A stretch of DNA of 64,000 bases, taken from the NCBI GenBank assembly GCA_003482905.1, contig DMXM01000034.1, forward strand, positions 171,150-235,149, given 5' to 3'. The position numbers were made by a program, and so were the translations under genes. Under the pieces are notes generated by a model. It was not told where the DNA came from, searched no databases, and saw nothing but the letters and a program-made list of their open reading frames with translations. Below, in pieces: positions 54,326-61,353 of the stretch; the first letter of the stretch is position 1; each line of letters starts with the position of its first letter. The stretch is from Elusimicrobiota bacterium (GTDB lineage: Bacteria; Elusimicrobiota; Elusimicrobia; Elusimicrobiales; UBA9959).

Positions 54326-54850
54326 TTACACCGGCCTGGCCCGCCGCGCCGCCGCTTTAGTTCCCCGCCCTGTACGAATCAGCGGCCCCCTGGTCTTGCG
54401 CATCAATATCTCGTCGTGCCCGGCCTTGACGAAGTCTTTGAGGAGGCCGGCTTTCCGGTAGCCCATGCGCTTATAGAATCTGATGGCACCTTTGTTGAAA
54501 GAGGAGACACACAGGAAGACGTTAGGGGAACTTCTGAATATCCTCGCCTCCGCGGCGCGAAGCAACCGCTCTCCTACGCCCGTACCCCTGAAGCCTTCGG
54601 CCACGAATAGGGCCTGTATGTAGCCCCTGAATGTCCCGTGCATGGCAATGGTCGCCAGTCCGGCGAAATGGGACCGGACGGTGGCCTGATAATTTTCATT
54701 AAAGGGGGCCTGGATGGTTTTCGCGCACCTTTCCGCGGTCAGGCCAAGTTTCTTCCAGGGGTCGCAGGCGGCCATAAGGCGCGCGGCGGCGCGCAGCCGC
54801 GGGGCGGACCTGAGACGGGTTATTTTAACGGCTGGTGGAACATAGTTCAT
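54326..54850 (-). CDS. GNAT-family N-acetyltransferase
   Basis: From ATG 54850 the protein has 174 residues. The GNAT fold is recognised by the acetyl-CoA motif A, LFVAEGFRGTGVGERLLRAAEARI, and the motif B region NKGAIRFYKRMGYRKAGLL. The substrate is unknown. An earlier ATG at 54880 would add ten residues that cross the -10 hexamer, so the later start is preferred. The C-terminus ends in a basic tail (KAAARRARPV). Confidence 0.85.
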   Translation of the reverse strand: MNYVPPAVKITRLRSAPRLRAAARLMAACDPWKKLGLTAERCAKTIQAPFNENYQATVRSHFAGLATIAMHGTFRGYIQALFVAEGFRGTGVGERLLRAAEARIFRSSPNVFLCVSSFNKGAIRFYKRMGYRKAGLLKDFVKAGHDEILMRKTRGPLIRTGRGTKAAARRARPV

Positions 54851-54856
54851 AGGGCA

Positions 54857-54862
54857 ATGATA
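54857..54862 (-). promoter_or_regulatory. -10-like TATCAT six bases before the GNAT gene
   Basis: On the minus strand TATCAT is followed by six bases and then ATG 54850, with no ribosome-binding site. This is consistent with a leaderless transcript. Confidence 0.4.
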
Positions 54863-55003
54863 CAAAAAAAGCCCCGGCATCTTTGCATAGGTCTAAAGGC
54901 CTATATACCGTATAGGCCCTTTGGCCCTTGCGAAATAGGCCGTATGGCTTAAACTATGTTTGACATAAGTCATTGATTTCGGTCAACACGATTTGGAGGA
55001 TTT

Positions 55004-55894
55004 TTGAAACGCAACGGTTTACTAACACTGGCTATCCTCGCGGTCCTTCCCCTTTCACCGCTGTCGGCGCAAGTTCCGGCCTTTGAGGCCCTTAGGGTTT
55101 CTGTTTCGGCCCTTTCCTTATATAACGCGGTCCCCCTCCCGGCAGGTCCGGCGCTTTTCAGCGCAGGGCGCACCCCGGAAGCCTCCCTTTCCGGAGAGCA
55201 GCTCTTTTCCTACCTCCACGACGCAACGGCGCCTGCCCCGCTCAAGTCATTTATCCCGTCATATAAGGCTTCCAAGGCCTTCATGTATTCACGGGCCGAC
55301 AACACCGGCTGTAACGGCGGTTCCGGCATAGTTACCTTCTACTCACAGATCTGCGTGAACGGCTCAGGCACCACCGGCGAGAACTATGGAGAACAGGGCG
55401 ACGCGAACGGGGATGGTGTGGTCGACGCTTATGTTAACGCCGAACATCTCTGGCCCCAGAGCTACTTCAACAGCGCTCTGCCGATGGTGGCCGACCTGCA
55501 TCACCTGGCCCCGACCTTCGCCACCCCGAACAGCCGCCGCGGCAATTTAAAATTTGCCGAAGTCTCCCGCCCCAGCTACTCCACTTCCTCCGGCTCCATG
55601 CTGGGAAAAGAGGGGTTCGAACCCTCCGACGCCGTGAAAGGCAACGCCGCGCGCGCCATGTTCTATTTTATAGTGCGCTACAGCGACAGGGATATCCGGC
55701 AGGGCATGAATTACAACTCGTTCTGGACCAGGAACGTCCCCATGCTGCTGAAGTGGCACCGGCAGGACCCGCCTGACGCCGCCGAGCGCCGGCGTAACGA
55801 TAGGGTTGAAGGTTTTCAGGGCAATCGCAACCCCTTCATAGACAATCCGGAACTGGCCGATAGGATAGGTGAACTGGTCTTTGCGGCGCATTGA
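55004..55894 (+). CDS. Secreted endonuclease I-family nuclease, copy 1
   Basis: The start is TTG 55004, chosen because GGAGGA (54995-55000) lies just before it and the product begins with a signal peptide (NGLLTLAILAVLPLSPLSAQ). The mature part is an endonuclease I (PF04231) beta-beta-alpha-metal nuclease: NAEHLWPQSYF with the catalytic His, DLHHLAPTFATPNSRRGN, and GNRNPFIDNPELA. It should cut extracellular DNA or RNA in the periplasm or outside the cell, for nutrition or against incoming DNA. A calcium-site-like repeat DANGDGVVD is also present. A paralogue follows 272 bases downstream. Confidence 0.9.
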   Translation: MKRNGLLTLAILAVLPLSPLSAQVPAFEALRVSVSALSLYNAVPLPAGPALFSAGRTPEASLSGEQLFSYLHDATAPAPLKSFIPSYKASKAFMYSRADNTGCNGGSGIVTFYSQICVNGSGTTGENYGEQGDANGDGVVDAYVNAEHLWPQSYFNSALPMVADLHHLAPTFATPNSRRGNLKFAEVSRPSYSTSSGSMLGKEGFEPSDAVKGNAARAMFYFIVRYSDRDIRQGMNYNSFWTRNVPMLLKWHRQDPPDAAERRRNDRVEGFQGNRNPFIDNPELADRIGELVFAAH

Positions 55895-55916
55895 AGGCAT
55901 AACCCGCCCAAAAAAG

Positions 55917-55939
55917 GCCCCGTAAGGGGCTTTTTTTTT
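55917..55939 (+). terminator. Intrinsic terminator after nuclease copy 1
   Basis: GCCCC-GTAA-GGGGC (55917-55921 with 55926-55930) is followed by nine T residues (55931-55939). It lies 22 bases after the stop codon. Confidence 0.85.
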
Positions 55940-55944
55940 AGCGG

Positions 55945-56100
55945 TTTATTCAACGCCGCCAGTTTATAAGGATCGTCCGTAACGGCCCTGTTCATGATCG
56001 CCGTGGCGTAGGCCCAGCGGTCGTCGGCCGGCAGGCGCTCCCCGGCGGCTCCGGGCGCGGGCTCGGGAGGGAAAGGCAGCTCAAGTCCGGTGCGCCGGGA
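55945..56100 (-). pseudogene. Possible gene remnant between the two nuclease genes
   Basis: On the minus strand this stretch reads without stops and with coding-like codon use (GLELPFPPEPAPGAAGERLP, then AYATAIMNRAVTDDPYKLAAL). The frame then runs through the terminator hairpin of nuclease copy 1 and ends inside that gene, so no natural stop is present. There is also no ribosome-binding site at its far end. It may be the tail of a decayed gene, or chance. Confidence 0.25.
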
Positions 56101-56112
56101 TCGCGCTAATAA

Positions 56113-56121
56113 TGTTATAAT
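56113..56121 (+). promoter_or_regulatory. Extended -10 of nuclease copy 2
   Basis: TGT-TATAAT (56113-56121) predicts a start near 56128 and a leader of about 39 bases with GGAG at 56158-56161. It differs from the leaderless promoters nearby. Confidence 0.6.
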
Positions 56122-56166
56122 TTCCCTGGCGTTTAATCGGCTGGGATATGGAAGCCTGGAGACATT

Positions 56167-57060
56167 GTGCAACGCATCGCGCTACTGCTCGTGTTCGTCT
56201 TTACCGCCGCAGGGTTTATGGCCGCCCCCGTGCCTGCGCAGGACCTGCCGAACCTTGAAACGTTCATTTCCTCCCTGCCCGGCCAGTCCGATGTCCCATC
56301 CCCCCGTCCCCCGTTCAGCCCCCGCGCTAATTACCTGGCCGCTGCGGCGAGCCTTTCGGGCGAAAAACTTTTTCAATTCCTGCACGCGGCCACCGTACCC
56401 TCCATGCCGGGCACCGGCATCGACTACCTGAAGGCCAAAAAATACATGTTCTCCATTGCCGACAATACCGGCTGCGACGGGGGCCCCGGAGTTACCGCTT
56501 TCTATTCCCAGGTCTGCGTCAGGGGCGCCAGCGAAAGCGGCGCGGATTATAAGGAACAGGGCGACGCTAACGAAGACGGGATACGCGACACCGGCGGTAT
56601 GAACGCGGAGCACACCTGGCCCCAGGGTTTCTTCAATAAAGCGGCCCCGATGAAATCCGACCTTCATCACATTTTTCCCACTTTCATCACGGTCAATGGC
56701 AGGCGCGGCAGCGAGCCTTTCGGCGTGGTTTCCCAGGCCGTATACGGTACCAGCAGCGGCTCAAAACTGGGAGCCGAGGGCTTCGAGCCCTGCGACGCGG
56801 TGAAGGGCGACGTCGCCCGCGCCATCCTTTACTTCGTGGTGCGCTACTATAGCCACAATATCCGCGACGGCATGGATTACAAGGACTTCTGGGTCAGCCG
56901 GGTTCCCATGTTCCTGGAATGGGACAGGCGCGACCCCCCCGACGCCGCGGAAAAACGCCGCAACGAGCTGATAGAGCGCCGCCAGAACAACCGCAACCCG
57001 TTCGTGGACGATACGACGCTCGCCGCCAGGGTGGGCCTGAAGATCTTTCAATCCCACTGA
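56167..57060 (+). CDS. Secreted endonuclease I-family nuclease, copy 2
   Basis: The start is GTG 56167, with GGAG (56158-56161) five bases upstream. The 297-residue protein has a signal peptide (QRIALLLVFVFTAAGFMAAPVPAQ) and the same endonuclease I core as copy 1: NAEHTWPQGFF, DLHHIFPTFITVNGRRG, GFEPCDAVKGDVARA and NRNPFVDD. It differs from copy 1 mainly in the N-terminal third. Tandem duplication followed by divergence is likely. The two copies have separate promoters, so they may be expressed under different conditions. Confidence 0.9.
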   Translation: MQRIALLLVFVFTAAGFMAAPVPAQDLPNLETFISSLPGQSDVPSPRPPFSPRANYLAAAASLSGEKLFQFLHAATVPSMPGTGIDYLKAKKYMFSIADNTGCDGGPGVTAFYSQVCVRGASESGADYKEQGDANEDGIRDTGGMNAEHTWPQGFFNKAAPMKSDLHHIFPTFITVNGRRGSEPFGVVSQAVYGTSSGSKLGAEGFEPCDAVKGDVARAILYFVVRYYSHNIRDGMDYKDFWVSRVPMFLEWDRRDPPDAAEKRRNELIERRQNNRNPFVDDTTLAARVGLKIFQSH

Positions 57061-57076
57061 ATTTGAAAGCGCGGTA

Positions 57077-57082
57077 TATAAT
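57077..57082 (+). promoter_or_regulatory. -10 hexamer of the porin gene
   Basis: TATAAT lies 66 bases before ATG 57148. A clear AAGGAG ribosome-binding site (57136-57141) sits six bases before the start. Confidence 0.55.
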
Positions 57083-57147
57083 TGCTGCATCGTCCCTGTT
57101 GTTGCGCCAGCGCGCAGCGGGATAGACTCGAGGTTAAGGAGCATTAA

Positions 57148-58275
57148 ATGCGTAAAATAGTATCTTCAGCGGCCATATTGGCCTTGGCGGTCTGCTGCGC
57201 GCTGCCGATAGCGGCGCAGGAAACGGCGACGGGAAAGTATAAGGTTAATTTCTACGGCCATATCAAAAGCGACTTCGCTTATGACGTTCACGGCGCGGCC
57301 GGGGACGATTTTATGCTGTATGTGGCTTCGGAAAAGGATTCGGAACGGGATTTCAGGGCCAGCGCCCGCGGCACCCGCTTTGGCCTGGACATCACCGACG
57401 GGGACAAGGTTTCGGCCAAAATTGAAACCGATTTTATGGGGCTTAGCGAAAGCGCTATAAGCAGCACCACCCCTGGCCCCACCGCCGACCTGCGCATACG
57501 CCACGCCTATGTCACGTTGAAGGCCGGCAAATTCGAGATCCTGGCCGGTCAGACCTGGCATCTCACCCCCCTTGAGTTCTCCGGCACCAATAACGAGCTG
57601 GCCCTGGGTTACAGCGGCGTTTTGTGGTACCGCGCCCCGCAGTTGCGTCTTACCTACAAGGCCAATGACAATCTCACATTCGCGGCCGCGGCGGTTCGCC
57701 CTACGCGCAAACTGACCGACGCAGAGGGCACCGCCTCCGGACTCCCCCAAGGCCAGGTGCAGGCGCAGCTTAAGGTAGGCAAGGCCAAATTCACCCTTAT
57801 GGGCGCGGCCGGCCAGTGGCGCAGCACCGCCAACGGCACGATGGGTAAAAAAGGCGATGTTCTGCTGGCTGATTTCGGCTACAATATCCCCCTCAATTCG
57901 ATGTTTACCCTTAACGGCCAGATCTGGACAGGCCAGAACCTTTACGACTTCATGGGCGGCATCGGCAACATGGGTTACGGCGCCAACGAGGTTAAGGCCT
58001 CCGGAGGTTTCGCCAATCTGCTTATAAAGCCGGCCGGCAGGTTCTTCTTTAACGCGGCCTACGGCGTGGACAACCCCGTCGACGACAAAATAGCGGCGGC
58101 GGCCGCGGCGAAGACCAAGAATACCACCATTCTGGCCAACGCCAACTGCCTGGTGTACGAGAAAGTGACCGTGACGCTTGAAGCGGCACAGCAGGTGACC
58201 GAGTATAAGCTGGCCACCGGTTACGATAACAGGGATAATCTGCATTATCAGCTGAGCTTCAAGTTCCCGTTCTAA
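57148..58275 (+). CDS. Outer-membrane porin-like beta-barrel protein
   Basis: The 375-residue protein has a signal peptide (RKIVSSAAILALAVCCALPIAA) and alternating beta-strand patterns throughout, starting KVNFYGHIKSDFAYD and ending LHYQLSFKFPF with the C-terminal phenylalanine read by the Bam machinery. Stretches such as GTRFGLDITDGDKVSAKIETDF and AGQTWHLTPLEF resemble DcaP-like or general trimeric porins. It probably allows small solutes across the outer membrane. Two hairpins follow the stop, the second a terminator. Confidence 0.82.
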   Translation: MRKIVSSAAILALAVCCALPIAAQETATGKYKVNFYGHIKSDFAYDVHGAAGDDFMLYVASEKDSERDFRASARGTRFGLDITDGDKVSAKIETDFMGLSESAISSTTPGPTADLRIRHAYVTLKAGKFEILAGQTWHLTPLEFSGTNNELALGYSGVLWYRAPQLRLTYKANDNLTFAAAAVRPTRKLTDAEGTASGLPQGQVQAQLKVGKAKFTLMGAAGQWRSTANGTMGKKGDVLLADFGYNIPLNSMFTLNGQIWTGQNLYDFMGGIGNMGYGANEVKASGGFANLLIKPAGRFFFNAAYGVDNPVDDKIAAAAAAKTKNTTILANANCLVYEKVTVTLEAAQQVTEYKLATGYDNRDNLHYQLSFKFPF

Positions 58276-58288
58276 AGCTGCAGCGGAA

Positions 58289-58319
58289 AAGGCCCGGCCT
58301 CGGGGTGAGGCCAGGCCTT
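58289..58319 (+). other. Hairpin after the porin gene
   Basis: A 13-position stem with one mismatch (58289-58301 with 58307-58319) and a 5-base loop lies just after the porin stop. It has no T-tract and may protect the 3' end of the message. Confidence 0.55.
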
Positions 58320-58326
58320 GGAGAGC

Positions 58327-58353
58327 CCCGGCTTTTTGGCCGGGTCTTTTTTT
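58327..58353 (+). terminator. Intrinsic terminator of the porin gene
   Basis: CCCGGC (58327-58332) pairs with GCCGGG (58339-58344), followed by TC and a run of seven T (58347-58353). It overlaps the stop of the convergent metallophosphoesterase gene. Confidence 0.8.
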
Positions 58354-59056
58354 ATATCTGAATGTTGAAATAGGAAGACAGGATCAACTGCCGGTCCGGG
58401 ACCTTCCGGGATTCGAACCCGGCCAGCAGTTCTGCCTGGTCGTAAGGGACGGCTTTATGCTGAATGGAAGCCTTTCCCTTGTGGAACCGCACTATGGCGT
58501 AACGGGCGGCGGGTTTATGCCAGCAGCCGAGCGCGCCGGGGTTGACGTAGCGCACCTTTCCTTTGAGATCGGAGGGTTTGTGTCTGTGGCCGTGGAAAAC
58601 CAGCAGCGACGTATGGCTGCCCAGCAGAGCGTCTAGGTCGCGGGTTATGTGGTCGCTTATGGGCAGAGCTACCTGGCGGCCGCAGGGCTTCAGCGCGTAA
58701 TGGACGAAGGCCGCGCGCACGCCCTCGAACTCGTGCTCTGTAAGGTAAGGCCAGGCGGAGGCCGCGTTTATGTGCCGGCGCGAAACCCGGCCCATCAGCC
58801 ACTCATAATGGTTTTTCAGCCACGCGGCCGCGTCTTTGGGCAGGCCGCCGCACATCCAGGCGTCATGGTTGCCGGTCAGCAGGCTCAGGCGCGGGATCTC
58901 CCCCATCAACTCTATGGTCTCTGCCGGCCACGGGCCTATGCCGACCGCGTCGCCGGTATGGAAAGCCGCGTCATAGCCCTCGCGCCGTATCTCACGGGCC
59001 ATGGCTTTCAGGGCCGGCAGGTTCGCGTGCGTATCCGTAAAAACGACTATTTTCAT
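58352..59056 (-). CDS. YfcE/MJ0936-type metallophosphoesterase
   Basis: The 234-residue protein has the five calcineurin-like motifs: DTH (D8, H10), GDAVG (D36), GNHD (N63, H64), FHYALKP-region His and GHRHKP. Two metal ions are bound and phosphodiesters or phosphomonoesters are cleaved. A short regulatory cap is absent. The substrate cannot be told from the sequence. The gene is downstream of the acetate operon but separated from it by an intrinsic terminator. Confidence 0.9.
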   Translation of the reverse strand: MKIVVFTDTHANLPALKAMAREIRREGYDAAFHTGDAVGIGPWPAETIELMGEIPRLSLLTGNHDAWMCGGLPKDAAAWLKNHYEWLMGRVSRRHINAASAWPYLTEHEFEGVRAAFVHYALKPCGRQVALPISDHITRDLDALLGSHTSLLVFHGHRHKPSDLKGKVRYVNPGALGCWHKPAARYAIVRFHKGKASIQHKAVPYDQAELLAGFESRKVPDRQLILSSYFNIQI

Positions 59057-59066
59057 GCTGTTATAA

Positions 59067-59101
59067 ATAAAAAGCGGGAAGGGACTTGCGCCCCTTCCCG
59101 C
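59067..59101 (-). terminator. Intrinsic terminator of the acetate-uptake operon
   Basis: A perfect 10-bp stem (59074-59083 GCGGGAAGGG with 59092-59101) is followed on the minus strand by TTTTTATT. It lies 14 bases after the actP stop. Confidence 0.85.
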
Positions 59102-59114
59102 CTTTGGGCCCTTC

Positions 59115-61013
59115 TCAGGCCGCGGCCTGCTCTTTCTTCTGCGTCAGCAGGGAAACTACCACCAGCACCAGGAAGCTCAGCGGTATGGAGAAGATACCGG
59201 GGTTGTCCAGCGGTATCGGCGCGGTGGCCGGGTCCAGACCGAACTTCTCGTAGATGCTGGGCGAGAACATGATGATGCCGATAGCCGACACCATGCCGGT
59301 GACGATAGAAGCGGCTATGCCCTTGGCCGTGGTCTTCTTCCAGAAGAGCAGCATGATGATGGACGGCAGGTTGGCCGAAGCGGCTACCGCGAAGGCCAGG
59401 CCCACCAGGAACGACACGTTCATGCCCTGGAAGATGATGCCCAGGATGATGGCGATGATGCCCACCACGAAGGCCGCTATCTTGCCGGCGCGCACTTTCT
59501 GCTTCTCGGTGAAGTCTATCTGCATATAGCGGTCCATCAGGTCGTGCGCTACGGCGCCGGAAGCGGCTATAATAAGGCCGCTGACCGTGCCCAGCACGGT
59601 GGCGAAGGCTATGGCCGAGATGATGGCGAACAGGAAGGTCCCGAAGGACCGGGCCAGCAGCGGCGCCGACATATTGTCGGTCAGCGGGTTCACCACGGAG
59701 TTGACCAGGGCGCCCAGGCCCATGTACATGGTCAGCACGTAGAAGAAGCCGATGGCCGCGATGGCAACTATGGTGGATTTGCGCGCGCAGGCGGGGCTGG
59801 GCACGGTGTAGTAGCGTATCAGGATGTGGGGCAGGGCCGCGGTGCCCAGGAACAGCGCCAGCATCAGCGACAGGAAGTCCAGCTTCTGCACCGGCGTGCC
59901 TTCCACCTTGAACTTAAGGCCGGGCCGCATGATCTTGTTGCCGGGCGTGACATTGGGGGCGTAGACCACCACCTTGTCTTCTCCGTCGGCAAACTTTACC
60001 GTCTTCCAGCGGTTGATCTTGGTTTCCGGGTCGCCCAATATGGCCAGGAACTCGAAAGGCCCGACTTTACCCGTGGAGGCTTCCGGTCCGGTCTTTCCTT
60101 TTATGGCCTCAAGATTGCCGTAAAGGCGCGGCTGGTTCTCCTTGGATTCCGGCAAGCCGTTGACCAGCTTGCCCCCGTCGGCCTTGGCCACGGAGTACTG
60201 CGTCTCGCGAAGGGTTATCTTGCCGTCCTTGTCATAGCGGGCCCACCAGGTTTCAATACCTCCGGCGGACAGCTTGACGAATTTGGAACCTTTAACTTCC
60301 TGGCCGCCCGCCACCGTGAAGGTCTTGTCTTCGGTAACCAGCTTGCCTTTAACTTCGGAGGCGTTGATGGTCTTGTATTCGTGGAAGGGAACGCGGCCGC
60401 CCTGGTCGGGGGTGGTGGAAAGCCCGCGGTAAAGCACCGCCACGCAGACTATGGTGGAGAACACCACCAACATGCCGCCTTTTATGAACTGCACGTAGGT
60501 CGTAGAGGTCATGCCGGCGGTGGCCACGATGGTTATGACTATGGCGCCCACCATGATGACGCCAGCGTAATGCGGTATCCCGAGCAGCGGCTCAACGAGG
60601 ACGCCGGCGCCTACCATCTGCGGTATAAGGTAGAACACGGAGACTACCAGCGTGCTTATGGCCGCGGCCAGCTTGATGCCGCGCGAATTGAACTTGGCGT
60701 CCAGCGCGTCGGTGAAGGTGTACTTGCCCAGGCGCTTCATGGGTTCGGCCACCACGAACAGCGCCACCATCCAGCCGGCCAGGTAGCCGATGGAGTAGAG
60801 GAAGCCGTCGTAACCGGCGGTGGCGATCATGCCGCAGATGCCCAGGAAGGAGGCGGCCGAGAGGTAGTCCCCGGCGAAAGCCACGCCGTTAACGGCCCAG
60901 TGGATCTGCCCGCCGGCGGCGAAGTAGCCGCTGGCGGACTTGGTCTTGGCCGCGAAGTAGAAGGAGAGCCCCAGTACGAGGCCGACGAAAGCGAGGAAAA
61001 TAGCTATGGCCAT
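59115..61013 (-). CDS. actP: Cation/acetate symporter ActP (SSS family) with large loop insertion
   Basis: The 632-residue sodium:solute symporter is ActP-like: GQIHWAVNGVAFAGDYLSAASFLG, MVGAGVLVEPLLGIPHYAGV and PHILIRYYTVPSPACARKST. Relatives such as the E. coli protein have about 550 residues. The extra length is one hydrophilic insertion of about 180 residues (198-378) between membrane segments, probably periplasmic. The protein imports acetate or another short monocarboxylate with Na+ or H+. It starts one base after the DUF485 stop. Confidence 0.93.
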   Translation of the reverse strand: MAIAIFLAFVGLVLGLSFYFAAKTKSASGYFAAGGQIHWAVNGVAFAGDYLSAASFLGICGMIATAGYDGFLYSIGYLAGWMVALFVVAEPMKRLGKYTFTDALDAKFNSRGIKLAAAISTLVVSVFYLIPQMVGAGVLVEPLLGIPHYAGVIMVGAIVITIVATAGMTSTTYVQFIKGGMLVVFSTIVCVAVLYRGLSTTPDQGGRVPFHEYKTINASEVKGKLVTEDKTFTVAGGQEVKGSKFVKLSAGGIETWWARYDKDGKITLRETQYSVAKADGGKLVNGLPESKENQPRLYGNLEAIKGKTGPEASTGKVGPFEFLAILGDPETKINRWKTVKFADGEDKVVVYAPNVTPGNKIMRPGLKFKVEGTPVQKLDFLSLMLALFLGTAALPHILIRYYTVPSPACARKSTIVAIAAIGFFYVLTMYMGLGALVNSVVNPLTDNMSAPLLARSFGTFLFAIISAIAFATVLGTVSGLIIAASGAVAHDLMDRYMQIDFTEKQKVRAGKIAAFVVGIIAIILGIIFQGMNVSFLVGLAFAVAASANLPSIIMLLFWKKTTAKGIAASIVTGMVSAIGIIMFSPSIYEKFGLDPATAPIPLDNPGIFSIPLSFLVLVVVSLLTQKKEQAAA

Positions 61014-61014
61014 A

Positions 61015-61353
61015 TTATTTCTTTCCTTCGGCGGCTTTAGAGTCCGCCTCGTGCAGGCCGCACATGTGGTTGTATATAAGGGCGAGGATCAGGGCGAAGG
61101 CGATGAGCCCGAAGCCGTAAACGACGGCCAGGTTGAGGCCGAACATAATGATCTTTTCCATCCAGAGGGGTTTTAGCAGATTTATGGCTACGAAGGCAGC
61201 GTATACCGCCGCGTATAAAAGGAACATCCACACACCGATGTTGGCCTTGTAATCCGCCGAAGCGTCTGGCCCGCTTTGGGCCGCAGGTTCGTGAAGCATT
61301 TTGTCTCCTAAAAAAAACGGGCGCATACTAGGTCTGCGTCCGTAATATTTCAA
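61015..61353 (-). CDS. DUF485 (YjcH-like) membrane protein
   Basis: The 112-residue protein has two membrane spans (about 40-63 and 75-100) and is of the DUF485 family, nearly always encoded directly before actP and probably a subunit of the symporter. It overlaps the regulator gene by four bases and ends one base before actP. The N-terminus is somewhat longer than in YjcH, and the first few residues may not be translated. Confidence 0.9.
   Translation of the reverse strand: MKYYGRRPSMRPFFLGDKMLHEPAAQSGPDASADYKANIGVWMFLLYAAVYAAFVAINLLKPLWMEKIIMFGLNLAVVYGFGLIAFALILALIYNHMCGLHEADSKAAEGKK

Noticed and set aside
59544..61040. A 498-codon open frame on the plus strand antisense to actP
   Set aside because: Gly/His-rich shadow of a strongly conserved symporter, with no motif or signal.
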